The position numbers and the translations under genes were made by a program. From positions 186,001-250,000 of the forward strand of contig NZ_JADIJE010000005.1 in the NCBI RefSeq assembly GCF_015278315.1: a stretch of DNA of 64,000 nt, given 5' to 3'. Position 1 is the stretch's first letter, and the number at the start of each line of letters is the position of its first letter. Below, piece by piece: positions 25,124-35,500 of this stretch. The notes under the pieces are model-generated. The model ran no database searches. It was given only the letters and a program-made list of their open reading frames with translations, and was not told the origin of the DNA. This stretch comes from Microbacterium ureisolvens. GTDB taxonomy: Bacteria; Actinomycetota; Actinomycetes; Actinomycetales; Microbacteriaceae.

Positions 25124-26692
25124 ATGACCCGCATTGGCATCGTCGCCGAAGGGCCCGGAGAGACCCGGGTGGCAGCGACACCGACCACCGTCCCCAAGCT
25201 CATCGCCCTCGGCTACGACGTCGTCGTCGAAGCCGGCGCCGGCTCGGCGTCATCGTTCCCCGACGCCGCCTACGCCCGGGCCGGGGCGACGGTCGTCGAC
25301 GGACCGACGGCGTGGTCGTCGCCCATCGTGCTCAAGGTGAACGCGCCCACCCCGGCCGAGATCGACCGTCTCGCGGACGGGGCGACGGTCGTCGCGACGC
25401 TGAGTCCGGCGCTGCGGCCGGATCTCGTCGAGTCGCTGGCGACGCGCGGCATCACGGCGATCGCGCTGGACGCGGTTCCGCGAATCTCCCGCGCACAGTC
25501 CATGGACGTGCTGAGCTCGATGGCGAACATCGCGGGCTACCGCGCGGTCGTCGAGGCCGCCCACGAGTTCGGGCGGTTCTTCACGGGTCAGGTGACGGCG
25601 GCGGGCAAGGTGCCGCCGGCGAAGGTGCTGGTGGCCGGTGCGGGAGTCGCGGGTCTGGCGGCGATCGGTGCGGCCTCGAGCCTCGGTGCGATCGTGCGCG
25701 CCACGGACCCGCGGCCCGAGGTCGCCGACCAGGTCGCGTCGATCGGCGGCGAGTATCTCGAGGTCGTCGTGCCGGAGGAGGCGAAGCAGGTCTCCGCCGA
25801 CGGGTACGCGAAGGCGACGAGCGCGGCGTACGACCGCCGCGCGGCCGAGATCTACTCGGAACAGGCCGCCGACGTCGACATCATCATCACGACGGCGCTC
25901 ATCCCGGGCCGTCAGGCGCCGCGCCTCATCACGGCTGCCGACGTCGCGTCGATGCGGCCGGGCAGCGTGATCGTCGACATGGCCGCCGCGCAGGGCGGCA
26001 ACGTCGAGGGCTCGGTCGCGGGGGAGCGGGTGGTGACCGACAACGGCGTGGTGATCCTCGGGTACACCGATCTTCCGGGTCGCCTGCCTCAGCAGGCGTC
26101 GCAGCTGTTCGCCACCAATCTCGTGAACCTGCTCAAGCTGTTGACGCCGGCGAAGGACGGCGTGCTGACGCTGGACTTCGACGACGTGGTGCAGCGCACC
26201 GTGACGGTCGTGCGAGACGGCGCCGTCACGTGGCCTCCTCCGCCCGTGCAGGTCTCGGCGGCCCCCGCGCCCGCGCAGGCCGCCGGCACGGGACCCGCGG
26301 CCGCCGCCGCACCGGCCGTCGCCGCGAAGAAGCCGATGTCGAAGGGCGCGCGCACCGGCCTCGTCGTCGCCGGCATCGCGGCGCTGTTCGCCGTGTGCGC
26401 GTTCGCGCCGCCGCCGCTGCCGCAGCACTTCCTCGTGCTCACGCTCGCGATCGTCGTCGGGTTCTACGTGATCGGCCACGTCGCGCACGCGCTGCACACG
26501 CCCCTGATGAGCGTGACCAACGCCATCTCGGGCATCATCGTGGTCGGCGCCATGGTGCAGATCACCGTTCCTGATCTCACGGTGCAGATCCTCGCCGCGA
26601 TTGCGGTGCTCGTCGCGTCGATCAACATCTTCGGCGGCTTCGCCGTCACGCGGCGGATGCTCGCGATGTTCCAGAAGGGTGAGACCCGATGA
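25124..26692 (+). CDS. pntA: NAD(P) transhydrogenase subunit alpha
   Basis: A 522-aa PntA of the fused type. The NAD(H)-binding domain I covers residues about 1-375: [38 protein letters not shown] and dinucleotide fold [15 protein letters not shown]. An Ala/Pro linker and about four transmembrane helices complete the protein (about 410-510), ending in [17 protein letters not shown]. With PntB it forms the proton-driven membrane enzyme that reduces NADP+ with NADH. ATG preceded by GAGGAACGC; the stop overlaps pntB (ATGA). The 287 bp upstream hold no gene. Confidence 0.97.
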   Translation: MTRIGIVAEGPGETRVAATPTTVPKLIALGYDVVVEAGAGSASSFPDAAYARAGATVVDGPTAWSSPIVLKVNAPTPAEIDRLADGATVVATLSPALRPDLVESLATRGITAIALDAVPRISRAQSMDVLSSMANIAGYRAVVEAAHEFGRFFTGQVTAAGKVPPAKVLVAGAGVAGLAAIGAASSLGAIVRATDPRPEVADQVASIGGEYLEVVVPEEAKQVSADGYAKATSAAYDRRAAEIYSEQAADVDIIITTALIPGRQAPRLITAADVASMRPGSVIVDMAAAQGGNVEGSVAGERVVTDNGVVILGYTDLPGRLPQQASQLFATNLVNLLKLLTPAKDGVLTLDFDDVVQRTVTVVRDGAVTWPPPPVQVSAAPAPAQAAGTGPAAAAAPAVAAKKPMSKGARTGLVVAGIAALFAVCAFAPPPLPQHFLVLTLAIVVGFYVIGHVAHALHTPLMSVTNAISGIIVVGAMVQITVPDLTVQILAAIAVLVASINIFGGFAVTRRMLAMFQKGETR

Positions 26693-28104
26693 CCGGGGTG
26701 GCCGGAGCGGTCGCCGGTGCCGCCTACATCGTCGCGGCGCTGCTGTTCATCCTGAGCCTCGCGGGCCTCAGCAAGCACGAGACCAGCCGCCGCGGCGTGG
26801 CCTACGGCATCATCGGCATGACGATCGCGCTGGTCGCCACAGTGATCCTGGTGGCGGCCGGTGCGTGGGGGCAGCCGTCCGGAGCGCTCGGGTTGACGCT
26901 GCTGGTAGTCGCGGTGCTGACCGGCGCGGCGATCGGGCTGTGGCGCGCACGGATCGTGCAGATGACCGGGATGCCGGAGCTCATCGCTCTGCTCCACTCC
27001 TTCGTGGGTCTGGCCGCCGTCCTCGTCGGCTGGAACGGCGCGCTCTACGACACCGGTCTGGAGGGAGCCCTGGCCGACATCCACCATGCCGAGGTCTTCA
27101 TCGGCGTCTTCATCGGCGGCGTGACGTTCACCGGTTCGATCGTGGCGTTCCTGAAGCTCTCGGCGCGGATCTCGTCGAAGCCGCTGATGCTGCCCGGCAA
27201 GAACGCGCTCAACATCGGAGCGCTGATCGCGTTCCTCGCGCTGACCGTCTGGTACGTCATCACGCCGGAGCTGTGGCTGCTGGTGGCGGTCACGGCGCTC
27301 GCGCTCGCGCTGGGCTGGCACCTCGTCGCCTCGATCGGCGGCGGCGACATGCCGGTCGTCGTCTCGATGCTCAACAGCTACTCCGGATGGGCCGCGGCCG
27401 CGGCGGGCTTCCTGCTGAACAACGACCTGCTCATCGTCACCGGCGCGCTCGTGGGATCGTCGGGTGCCTACCTCAGCTACATCATGTGCAAGGCGATGAA
27501 CCGGTCGTTCTTGTCGGTGATCGCGGGCGGCTTCGGCATCGAGGCACCGCGCGCCGGCGACGAGGAGCAGGGGGAGCACCGCGAGATCGACGCCGAGGCG
27601 GCCGCCGACCTTCTCGCCGGCGCCTCGAGCGTCGTCATCACGCCGGGCTACGGCATGGCCGTCGCGCAGGCGCAGCACGGCGTCGCCGACCTCGTGCAGA
27701 AGCTGCGGGAACGCGGCGCCGACGTGCGGTTCGGCATCCATCCGGTCGCCGGTCGCCTTCCGGGGCACATGAACGTGCTGCTGGCCGAGGCGAAGGTGCC
27801 GTACGACATCGTGCTCGAGATGGACGAGATCAACGACGACCTGTCGAGCGTCGACGTCGTCCTCGTCATCGGCGCGAACGACACCGTGAATCCGGCGGCA
27901 GCCGAAGACCCGACGAGTCCCATCGCCGGAATGCCGGTGCTCCGCGTCTGGGAAGCCGACAACGTCATCGTATTCAAGCGGTCGATGGCGTCCGGATATG
28001 CGGGCGTGCAGAATCCCCTCTTCTATCGCGAGAACGCGCAGATGCTGTTCGGCGACGCGAAAGAGAAAGTCGACGAGATCCTCTTCCAGCTTTCACGCGT
28101 GTAG
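26689..28104 (+). CDS. pntB: NAD(P) transhydrogenase subunit beta
   Basis: A 471-aa PntB. Eight or nine transmembrane helices in residues 1-280 include the conserved [22 protein letters not shown] proton-channel segment. The NADP(H)-binding domain III occupies about 300-471: [51 protein letters not shown] and [18 protein letters not shown]. Partner of PntA, coupled by a 4-bp overlap. The unit ends at a strong terminator before lsr2. Confidence 0.97.
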   Translation: MTGVAGAVAGAAYIVAALLFILSLAGLSKHETSRRGVAYGIIGMTIALVATVILVAAGAWGQPSGALGLTLLVVAVLTGAAIGLWRARIVQMTGMPELIALLHSFVGLAAVLVGWNGALYDTGLEGALADIHHAEVFIGVFIGGVTFTGSIVAFLKLSARISSKPLMLPGKNALNIGALIAFLALTVWYVITPELWLLVAVTALALALGWHLVASIGGGDMPVVVSMLNSYSGWAAAAAGFLLNNDLLIVTGALVGSSGAYLSYIMCKAMNRSFLSVIAGGFGIEAPRAGDEEQGEHREIDAEAAADLLAGASSVVITPGYGMAVAQAQHGVADLVQKLRERGADVRFGIHPVAGRLPGHMNVLLAEAKVPYDIVLEMDEINDDLSSVDVVLVIGANDTVNPAAAEDPTSPIAGMPVLRVWEADNVIVFKRSMASGYAGVQNPLFYRENAQMLFGDAKEKVDEILFQLSRV

Positions 28105-28118
28105 AAAGCCGGAAGAGG

Positions 28119-28148
28119 CGAGGCGGCGTGCGTCAGTGCGCCGCCTCG
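28119..28148. terminator. Bidirectional terminator between pntB and lsr2
   Basis: CGAGGCGGCG and CGCCGCCTCG form a perfect 10-bp stem with a 10-nt loop between convergent stops; its right arm covers the last codons of lsr2. Confidence 0.65.
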
Positions 28149-28486
28149 TAGGCTTCCAGGACGGATGCCGGAACCCGGCCCCGCTCCGAGACCTGATAGC
28201 CGTTCTGCTTCGCCCACTCGCGCACGCCGCTGTAATCCTGCTGTCCGCTGCGTCGCCGCTTGCGGCCCGCTGACGCGGCGGTCGTCGTGGCGCGCGACGA
28301 CGACACGGTGCGAGCCGCATTCGTGTAGCGCTCGAGCGCCCCGCGCAATGCGGCGGCATTCTCGTCGGTGAGGTCGATCTCATAAGCGACGCCGTCGAGC
28401 GAGAACAGCACGGTCTCGCCCTCTCCGGCTTCCAAAAGGGTTCCGTCGATGTCGTCGACGAGCTGATGAACGATTCTGCGGGCCAT
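28133..28486 (-). CDS. lsr2: Lsr2 family nucleoid-associated protein
   Basis: A 117-aa Lsr2. The N-terminal dimerisation/oligomerisation beta-alpha domain is MARRIVHQLVDDIDGT with SLDGVAYEIDLT. A basic linker (GRKRRRSG) leads to the C-terminal DNA-binding domain YSGVREWAKQNGYQVSERGRVPASVLEAYEAA, with the AT-hook-like RGR that reads AT-rich minor groove. It silences horizontally acquired and AT-rich DNA in actinobacteria. Its promoter (TATTGT) is seven bases from the ATG, implying a leaderless mRNA. Confidence 0.97.
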   Translation of the reverse strand: MARRIVHQLVDDIDGTLLEAGEGETVLFSLDGVAYEIDLTDENAAALRGALERYTNAARTVSSSRATTTAASAGRKRRRSGQQDYSGVREWAKQNGYQVSERGRVPASVLEAYEAAH

Positions 28487-28493
28487 GACTGGA

Positions 28494-28499
28494 ACAATA
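28494..28499 (-). promoter_or_regulatory. -10 element of lsr2 (leaderless)
   Basis: TATTGT on the minus strand, seven bases before the lsr2 ATG, in an upstream region that is AT-richer than its surroundings. A leaderless transcript is predicted. Confidence 0.5.
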
Positions 28500-28629
28500 C
28501 GCGCAATTGTCGCCCGCCACGATGAGGAGATCGTGAATTGGGGGAGAATGCTGTCCGGTCCGAATTCGACGTTCGCATTCGCCATGCGAGGGCAATTCTC
28601 CGCCGCGCGGATTTCGGATCTCACAGGGT

Positions 28630-29457
28630 TCAGGGGAGGAGGCCGGCCCGCCGGGCGGTGACCACCGCCGCGTGGCGGGTCGAGGCGTCGAGCTTGGCCA
28701 TCGCCGACTGGAGGTACGACTTCACCGTGCCCTCCTTCAGTTCGAGCGTCGCGGCGATCTCGGCGTTGGTGGCGCCCAGTGCCGCGCACGAGAGCACGTC
28801 GATCTCGCGCGGCGAGAGCCGCACGTCGAGTTCGAGCGACGGCTCGGACGCGTCCTGCGAGAGGGCGGCCAGCCGGCGCTCGAGGCGGTCCAGGCGCGCA
28901 CGCAGCGCCGGATCGTCGACGATCGCCGCGATGCTGCGCAGCTCGGCGTACGTCTCCCGCAGCTCTTCGCGGGTCGCGGCGGGCATGGCGATCGGCTCGG
29001 TGCGCTGCGGTGAGAGCGTGAGGCGGCGCTGCACCTCGTCGCGGATGCGCAGCTCGCTCGAGAGCTCCTCGGCGATGGCGAACGCCGGCCGGGCGACGAC
29101 GTCGCCGACCGGGGACTCCGCCCACGAGCCGCAGTAGATGACGCCGCGCGCGCGGTCGCCCACCATCACCGGTACGGCGAACAGCGTCGCGATGCCCTCG
29201 CCGAGGACGGCCCGGTCGTAATCGTGCGTGATGCTGCGCGACGATCCGTAGTCGAGCGCGAGCCGTGGGCGCTTCTCGACGAGCGCGCGGCCGCCGAGAC
29301 CTCTCGAAGCCTGCACGACGAGGCCCTCCAGTGCACGGGTGCGCGCCCCGTGGATGGAGGTGACGTGGATGGCGTCACCGAGCGCCAGGCCGCCGAAGGC
29401 GACGGGGAACCGGGTGCGCCGCACCAGCTCGGCAACGGCGTGATCGAGCGCGTGCAC
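28630..29457 (-). CDS. LuxR-type transcriptional regulator with GAF-like sensor
   Basis: About 275 aa. The N-terminal two thirds look like a GAF-type sensor (FPVAFGGLALGDAIHVTSIHG, then FAVPVMVGDRARGVIYCG). A helical linker rich in Arg/Glu follows, then a C-terminal LuxR helix-turn-helix: LSPREIDVLSCAALGATNAEIAATLELKEGTVKSYL. Start taken as GTG 29457 with GAGGTC upstream; the frame stays open to GTG 29553, which would add a non-conserved basic stretch. Divergently transcribed from the DUF485/acetate symporter pair, so it probably controls uptake or use of acetate or another short carboxylate. The ligand is unknown. Confidence 0.88.
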   Translation of the reverse strand: MHALDHAVAELVRRTRFPVAFGGLALGDAIHVTSIHGARTRALEGLVVQASRGLGGRALVEKRPRLALDYGSSRSITHDYDRAVLGEGIATLFAVPVMVGDRARGVIYCGSWAESPVGDVVARPAFAIAEELSSELRIRDEVQRRLTLSPQRTEPIAMPAATREELRETYAELRSIAAIVDDPALRARLDRLERRLAALSQDASEPSLELDVRLSPREIDVLSCAALGATNAEIAATLELKEGTVKSYLQSAMAKLDASTRHAAVVTARRAGLLP

Positions 29458-29692
29458 GTCGCCGACCTCGCCGTCGCGACGACCGGCGGGGATGCGGACC
29501 CCCGCGCGAGTGCGATCGGGGGCCGGTGCGCGGTGTGGGAGGGACGCGCCCACGACTACCTACTTCCGGGGGTGACGGCGTCCTCGCCGCCTTTCGTAGC
29601 GTCGACCCTACCACCCGGGGCACGGCCCAGACGTGGTCCGGGTCCCCCCGAAGGGCGCGACGAAGCGCCCGTTCATGAGGCAAGGAGGCCAC

Positions 29693-30049
29693 ATGTCCGA
29701 ACCGACGACCGAGACCGCCCCACCAGGCGGTGTCGATTACATCGCGGTCGAGGAGTCGCCGCGATTCGTCGAGCTCAAGAGGCGCCATCGCGGGTTCGTG
29801 TTCCCATTGGCGATCGCGTTCCTCGTCTGGTACTTCGTGTACGTGCTGCTGTCGTCGTTCGCGCGCGACTTCATGGCGCAGCGGGTGTGGGGTGACATCA
29901 CCGTGGGCCTGCTGTTCGGGCTCGGTCAGTTCGTCACCACCTTCGCGATCACGATGACCTACGTCTGGTACGCCAACCGCAAGCTCGACCCGATCGCCGA
30001 AGAGATCCGCGGCGAGCTCGAGGCGCAGGAGCAGGAGGCGAAGGCATGA
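29693..30049 (+). CDS. DUF485 membrane protein
   Basis: A 118-aa DUF485 protein with two transmembrane helices (about 34-54 and 70-92): FVFPLAIAFLVWYFVYVLLSSFA and FVTTFAITMTYVWYANRKLDPIAEEI, the family signature. It is the usual small partner of the cation/acetate symporter ActP and is thought to assist its assembly or function. ATG with AAGGAGG upstream; the stop overlaps the symporter ATG (ATGA). Confidence 0.95.
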   Translation: MSEPTTETAPPGGVDYIAVEESPRFVELKRRHRGFVFPLAIAFLVWYFVYVLLSSFARDFMAQRVWGDITVGLLFGLGQFVTTFAITMTYVWYANRKLDPIAEEIRGELEAQEQEAKA

Positions 30050-31665
30050 ACGAGGTCTTCGGTGCCGTCCACGCCGCCGTGCAGACGGTCGAGAACAACC
30101 CCGTCCTCAACATGACGATCTTCGGCGCGTTCGTGGCGGTGACGCTGTTCATCGTCATCCGGGCCAGCCGCAACAACAAGACTGCGGCCGACTACTACGC
30201 CGCGGGCCGGTCGTTCACCGGGCCGCAGAACGGGTTCGCCATCTCGGGCGACTACCTGTCGGCCGCGTCGTTCCTCGGCATCTGCGGTGCGATCGCGATC
30301 AACGGGTACGACGGGTTCCTGTACTCCATCGGCTTCCTGGTGGCGTGGCTGGTCGCACTGCTGCTCGTGGCCGAGCTCATGCGCAACACGGGCAAGTTCA
30401 CGATGGCGGACGTGCTGTCGTTCCGCCTGAAGCAGGGGCCGGTGCGGATGGCAGCCGCCATCACGACGCTCGCGGTCTGCTTCTTCTACCTGCTGGCGCA
30501 GATGGCCGGGGCCGGTGGCCTCGTGGCGCTGCTTCTGGGCATCGACGACGCCCTCGGCATCTCGCTCGTCGTCGCCGTGGTCGGCGTCCTCATGATCGTC
30601 TACGTCCTCGTCGGCGGCATGAAGGGCACGACGTGGGTGCAGATCGTCAAGGCGTTCCTCCTCATCGGCGGTGCGCTGGTCATGACGATCTGGGTGCTGG
30701 CGCTCAACGGGTTCAACCTGAACGCCCTGCTCGAGAGCGCGGTGGCGCAGTCGACCACCGACCCGCAGGACGCGATCCTGGGTCCGGGCCTGCAGTACGG
30801 CGCGAACCCGTGGGACTTCATCTCGCTGGCGATCGCCCTCGTGCTCGGCACCGCGGGTCTGCCGCACGTGCTCATGCGCTTCTACACGGTCCCCACCGCC
30901 AAGGAAGCCCGGCGCTCGGTGGTGTGGGCGATCTGGCTGATCGGCCTCTTCTACCTGCTCACGCTGGTGCTCGGCTACGGCGCGGGTGCGCTCGTCGGTC
31001 CGGATGCGATCAAGGCGGCCCCGGGTGGCGTCAACTCCGCCGCGCCGCTGCTGGCGCTCGCGCTCGGAGGGCCGCTGCTGCTCGGCTTCATCTCCGCGGT
31101 GGCGTTCGCGACGATCCTCGCGGTCGTCGCGGGCCTCACGATCACCGCGGCCGCGTCGTTCGCCCACGACATCTACGCGAACGTGGTGAAGAAGGGCAAC
31201 GTCCCGCCGGACGGCGAGGTGAAGGTCGCCCGCCGGACGGTGATCGTGATCGGGATCCTGGCGATCCTCGGCGGCATCGCCGTCCAGGGCCAGAATGTCG
31301 CGTTCCTCGTCGCGCTCGCGTTCGCGGTGGCAGCCTCGGCGAACCTGCCGACGATCCTGTACTCGCTGTTCTGGCGCGGCTTCACCACCCGCGGCGCGGT
31401 GTGGAGCATGTACGGCGGCCTCGCCGCGGCCGTGATCCTCATCATCCTGTCGCCGGTGTTCTGGGGAGGCGAGACGAGCGTGTTCAAGGTCGGCACGCCG
31501 ATCTGGCCGCTCAACAACCCGGGCATCGTGTCGATCCCGCTCGGGTTCTTCCTCGGCTGGCTCGGCTCGGTCACCTCGCGCAAGGCCGAGAGCCGTGCCA
31601 AGGCGGCGGAGATGGATGTGCGCTCTCTGACCGGCTACGGCGCGGAGAAGGCCACGCATCACTGA
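30046..31665 (+). CDS. actP: Cation/acetate symporter (sodium:solute symporter family)
   Basis: A 539-aa sodium:solute symporter with about 13 transmembrane helices. AADYYAAGRSFTGPQNGFAISGDYLSAASFLGI is the ActP/MctC sodium-binding start; GMKGTTWVQIVKAFLLIGGAL is family-typical. It imports acetate, and perhaps propionate or pyruvate, with Na+ or H+. Coupled to the DUF485 gene and divergent from a LuxR-type regulator. ActP and MctC are not separated by sequence reading alone, so the exact carboxylate is uncertain. Confidence 0.9.
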   Translation: MNEVFGAVHAAVQTVENNPVLNMTIFGAFVAVTLFIVIRASRNNKTAADYYAAGRSFTGPQNGFAISGDYLSAASFLGICGAIAINGYDGFLYSIGFLVAWLVALLLVAELMRNTGKFTMADVLSFRLKQGPVRMAAAITTLAVCFFYLLAQMAGAGGLVALLLGIDDALGISLVVAVVGVLMIVYVLVGGMKGTTWVQIVKAFLLIGGALVMTIWVLALNGFNLNALLESAVAQSTTDPQDAILGPGLQYGANPWDFISLAIALVLGTAGLPHVLMRFYTVPTAKEARRSVVWAIWLIGLFYLLTLVLGYGAGALVGPDAIKAAPGGVNSAAPLLALALGGPLLLGFISAVAFATILAVVAGLTITAAASFAHDIYANVVKKGNVPPDGEVKVARRTVIVIGILAILGGIAVQGQNVAFLVALAFAVAASANLPTILYSLFWRGFTTRGAVWSMYGGLAAAVILIILSPVFWGGETSVFKVGTPIWPLNNPGIVSIPLGFFLGWLGSVTSRKAESRAKAAEMDVRSLTGYGAEKATHH

Positions 31666-31680
31666 CCCGGATCGGGTATC

Positions 31681-31715
31681 GCGGGACCCGGGCGGCTCCA
31701 CCGCCCGGGTCCCGC
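31681..31715. terminator. Bidirectional terminator between symporter and alkyltransferase homologue
   Basis: A perfect 15-bp stem, GCGGGACCCGGGCGG / CCGCCCGGGTCCCGC, with a 5-nt loop (CTCCA) between converging genes. Confidence 0.75.
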
Positions 31716-31729
31716 TGCGTGCGGACGGC

Positions 31730-32356
31730 CTACACGCCCGCCGCCTCGGGGGCGTCGATCGCCGCGCGAGGAGCGGCGGGAATGGTCGGCCCCTGCTCGA
31801 GGTCGATGAGGAATCGCTTCACCTCGGGCCGCCCTCCGTACTCGCCGAGGGAGCCGTCGGCGCGCACCACCCGGTGCACGGGCACGACGATCGAGAACGG
31901 CGTGGTGGCGCAGGCGGTGCCCACCGCGCGAGCGGCACGAGGGGTGCCGGCCGCGATCGCGACCTCTCCGTAGCTCGCCGTCTCGCCGTACGGGATGTCG
32001 CGCACGGCCTCGAGCGCATCGCGCGTGAAGCCGCGCACCAGTCGCCAGTCCAGCGGAAGATCGAACTCGCGCCGGTCGCCCGCGAAGTACTCGTCGAGCT
32101 GCGCCGTCGCCTGGGCGAAGACATCGCCGGCGTCCGGGGCGGGTTCGTCGGGCGCCGGCGCTGCGCCGCGGGCGGCGGCATCCGCGTCGTCGGGCACCGG
32201 CAGGGCGCGCAGCTGCAGCGCGACGCGCTCGAGGTCGGCGTGGAGGGGGCCGTCGAACGGATGGAGTGTCACGACGCCGTCGGCGGTCGTGACGATCAGG
32301 ATGTCGCCGATCGGCGACGGATGGACGCGGTAGCGGGGCGGATCCTCGGGGGTCAT
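31730..32356 (-). CDS. Alkylguanine-DNA alkyltransferase homologue lacking the catalytic cysteine
   Basis: A 208-aa protein with the full Ogt/MGMT layout: an N-terminal RNase-H-like domain, the IPYGETASYGEVA helix-turn-helix region, and an active-site loop. The loop reads IVVPVHRVV where active enzymes have PCHR; codon 160 is GTG (Val) instead of Cys. GSLGEYGGRPEVKRFLI downstream is normal. Without the acceptor cysteine it cannot accept alkyl groups. Alkyltransferase-like (ATL) proteins, with Trp or Ala at this position, bind O6-alkylguanine and hand it to excision repair, so an ATL-like damage-sensing role is the best inference. An insertion of about 20 Ala/Pro/Asp residues interrupts the N-terminal domain (about 57-78). 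Confidence 0.9.
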   Translation of the reverse strand: MTPEDPPRYRVHPSPIGDILIVTTADGVVTLHPFDGPLHADLERVALQLRALPVPDDADAAARGAAPAPDEPAPDAGDVFAQATAQLDEYFAGDRREFDLPLDWRLVRGFTRDALEAVRDIPYGETASYGEVAIAAGTPRAARAVGTACATTPFSIVVPVHRVVRADGSLGEYGGRPEVKRFLIDLEQGPTIPAAPRAAIDAPEAAGV

Positions 32357-32518
32357 GCGACCATCCTGGTCGGTGTCGCCGACGGGCCGGCGAGTCTCAT
32401 CCCGGATCTGTGGGAACGTCGGCGGTGCGCCGGGCTGGGGAGGAAGGGGCGATCGCCGGCGCGTCGTCCAATACCGCGAAACTCAGGTCCATTGCAAGTA
32501 CCCGGCATCGGGCGCCTT

Positions 32519-32524
32519 TAGGGT
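32519..32524 (+). promoter_or_regulatory. -10 element of the large helicase-like gene (leaderless)
   Basis: TAGGGT seven bases upstream of the in-frame GTG at 32532; this spacing, repeated before many genes here, decides the start chosen for the helicase-like protein. Confidence 0.45.
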
Positions 32525-32531
32525 GGCACGT

Positions 32532-35500
32532 GTGTGGCGAGCAGAACGGAGCGCCGTGCTGGGCCGAGCAGACGCCGAGCGCGGGTACGACGTGACCCCC
32601 GGTGATCTCGGTCTCGCGGAGCCCGACGTCACCGTGGTGCACGTCGCCCAATCGGAGCGCGACCGCCTCCGCGTGCAGTCCGCTGATCTCGGCGGCAGGT
32701 CGACGCTGCTGCACTTCGTGGACGGCCAGGACGCCGCCATCGAGATCACCAAGGCGCACCCCGGCAGCCTGCCGCAGTTCATCACCGGACGCTCGACGCT
32801 GCTGTCGAACCTCTTCCGCGACGAGGTGGCGCTGCGCAACGCGCGACTGGCCGCCGAGCGCATCACCGCGAAGGATCAGGAGCTGCGGACGACCCGCGGC
32901 CTCGACGCCGTGCGTCTGGCCGTGGGCCTGGCGAACTGGCGCATCGGCGGCGTGGCCTGGAGTGCGCCGGTTCTTCTGCGACCGCTCGCGATCCGCCGCC
33001 ACCACGGCGACTTCGAGCTGAAGCTGCACGGCACGTTCTCGGTCAACCCCGAGCTCATCCGCGCACTGCGCACGCATTTCGGCATCCTCCTCGATGCCGC
33101 GGGGCTCGCGGCGCTGGCGTACGAGGGCGGGGTGTTCAAGCCGCAGCCGGTCATCGACCACCTGCGCGCCCTCACCGCGTCGACCGAGACCTTCGTCGTC
33201 AAGCCCCGGCTGCTGGTATCGAGCTTCGCCGACGTGGGCGGCGACATGGCGCTGGACGCCGCCGACCTCGACCACCGCATCCTGAACGCGCTCGCCGGGC
33301 ACGTGGCCGATCGCGAGTCGCTCACCATCCGCCGCGACGGCCCGCAGCCTGCGAACCCCGACGAGCGCCCGCCCGGGGCCGACACGCTGCTGCTGGACGC
33401 CGACTCCGAGCAGGAGCGGGTGCTCGCGCGGATCGCGGACGGCCAGTCGCTCGTGGTGCACACGCTTCCCGGCACGGGCGGCACTCAGACCGTGATCAAC
33501 GCGGTGGGCGCCCTCGTCCGCGACGGCAAGCGCGTCCTCGTCGTGAGCGCGCGCCGCTCCACGCTCGACGGCGTTCGCCATCGCCTTGCCGGCATCGGCC
33601 TGCCCGGGCTCGCGGTCTCACCGGAGCGGCTGCAGCGCGACCTCATCCGCGCGATCGGACGCAACGAGAAGGCCGAAGCACCCAAGGTCGCCGACATCGA
33701 CGACGCGCTCGTGCGCCTGCGCGGGGTGCTGCGCGACTACCGGTCGGCGGTCACCGCGCGCCATCCCGACTTCGGCGTGTCGGTCCTCGACATCCTCCGC
33801 GAGTTGGCGGCGCTCTCCGAGAAGGGCGTCGCCCCGGCGACCGAGGCCCGGTTCGACGCCGAGGCGCTCGCCCGGCTCGCCACGACCCGCGCCGACGCGG
33901 CCGCCAAGCTCGCCGCCGCCGCGCGGCTCGGCGAGTTCCGCTTCGGGCCCGACGACTCCCCGTGGTACGGCGTGACGTTCGCAACGGTGGAGCAGGCGCG
34001 TGCCACCCACGCCCTCGCCGGCAAGCTGCACCGCAGCGACGTCCCGACCCTGCTGGAGCGCGGCTACGAGCTGATCGCCCAGACGCGCATGCGGCCGTTC
34101 CAGACGGTCGCAGAGCTGGGCGTCTACCTCCGCCTGCTGCGCGGCATCCGCGACTCTCTCGACCGCTTCAGCCTCACGGTCTTCGAGCGGCCTCTCGGCG
34201 AACTCATCCAGGCGCACGCGCCGCGTCGCGACGCCCCCGAGATGAACGGCGCCAACCGCCGGCGCCTGCGCCGGCTGTCGCGCGAGTACCTGCGTCCGGG
34301 CGTGCACGTGCCCGACATGTACGAGGCGCTCCTTCGCGTTCAGCAGCAGCGCACCGAGTGGCAGCGCCACGTCGACATGGGGGTCACTCCCGAGGTGCCG
34401 CTGGGCCTGGCCGATGTGCAGGTGGCCTGGCAGCGCGTGGACGCCGAGCTCGCCGAGCTCGATGCCGTGCTCGGGCGCAGCGACGCAGACCGGCTCGGCA
34501 CCATCCCCGTCAAGCAGCTCGTCCGCACACTCGCGGGCCTCGCCGCCGATTCCGACGTGTTCGACAACCTGAAGGAGCGCGCGACCCTGCGCAGCGAGCT
34601 GGCCGCGATGGGCCTGGAACCGCTCCTGCTCGAGCTCTCGGTCCGCCACGTGCCCGAAGACCACGTGGCCGCCGAGCTCGAGTTCGCGTGGTGGCAGTCG
34701 GCCCTCGAGGTCCTGCTGCGCACCGACCGCGCCGTGCTCGGCGCCAACACGGCCGTGGTCGACCGGCTCGAGCGCGACTTCCGGCTGGTCGACGAAGCGC
34801 ACGCCGCGGCATCCGGACCCCTCCTCGCCGCCCATCTCGCGACGCAATGGCGCATCGGGATCGTCGACCACGCAGCCGAGGCGGAGGGCCTCAAGCGGGC
34901 GCTCAAGCGCGGGGCGATCACTCCCGCCGAGCTCGCCGCCGTCGCCCCGGAGCTCTCGCGCACCCTCGCACCCGTGTGGCTCGCGTCGCCCTACGAGGTG
35001 CCTCGCATCCCCGAGTCCGTCTCCTTCGACGTCGTGGTGCTGGCGGATGCCGGTGCCCTGTGTCTCGCGGAAGCCTCGCCGGCACTGCGCCGGGCCGGGC
35101 AGATCGTCGCGTTCGGAGACCCCGTGACGCAGAAGCCGACGCCGTTCCTCGTGGCCGCCGGATCGCCGGTCACGGCCGCCGTGCCGGCGTCCGGCAACGG
35201 CAATGGCACCGGCAACGGCGTCGCCGCGCCCGGCCCGGAGTCCGGCGAGGAGGTGCCGTTCGACTCCACGAGCGTGTTCGAGCGCCTGGCCGAGCTGCTG
35301 CCCGTCGAGACGCTCACGCGCAGCTATCGCGCCGGAGGCGAAGACCTCGCCGCTCTCGTCAACGACGCGTTCTACGGCGGCGAGCTCGTGTCGCTGCCGT
35401 GGGCCGGCTCGTACCTCGGTCGCGGCAGCCTCGCCGTCGACTACGTCGAGGGCGGCCACGGCACGCCCGATCCCGTCACCGGCGCTGTGGAGAGCCCCGA

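Noticed and set aside
26464..27768. 434-codon minus frame opposite pntAB
   Set aside because: Antisense shadow of two unmistakable transhydrogenase genes; Arg/Asp/His-rich with no domain.
28133..29125. 330-codon minus frame covering lsr2
   Set aside because: Only the last 117 codons are Lsr2; the rest overlaps the LuxR-type regulator in another frame and has a low-complexity Arg/Ala composition.
32355..32531. N-terminal extension of the large helicase-like gene to 32355
   Set aside because: The extra 59 residues lie upstream of the TAGGGT -10 and overlap the alkyltransferase start; no conserved pattern.
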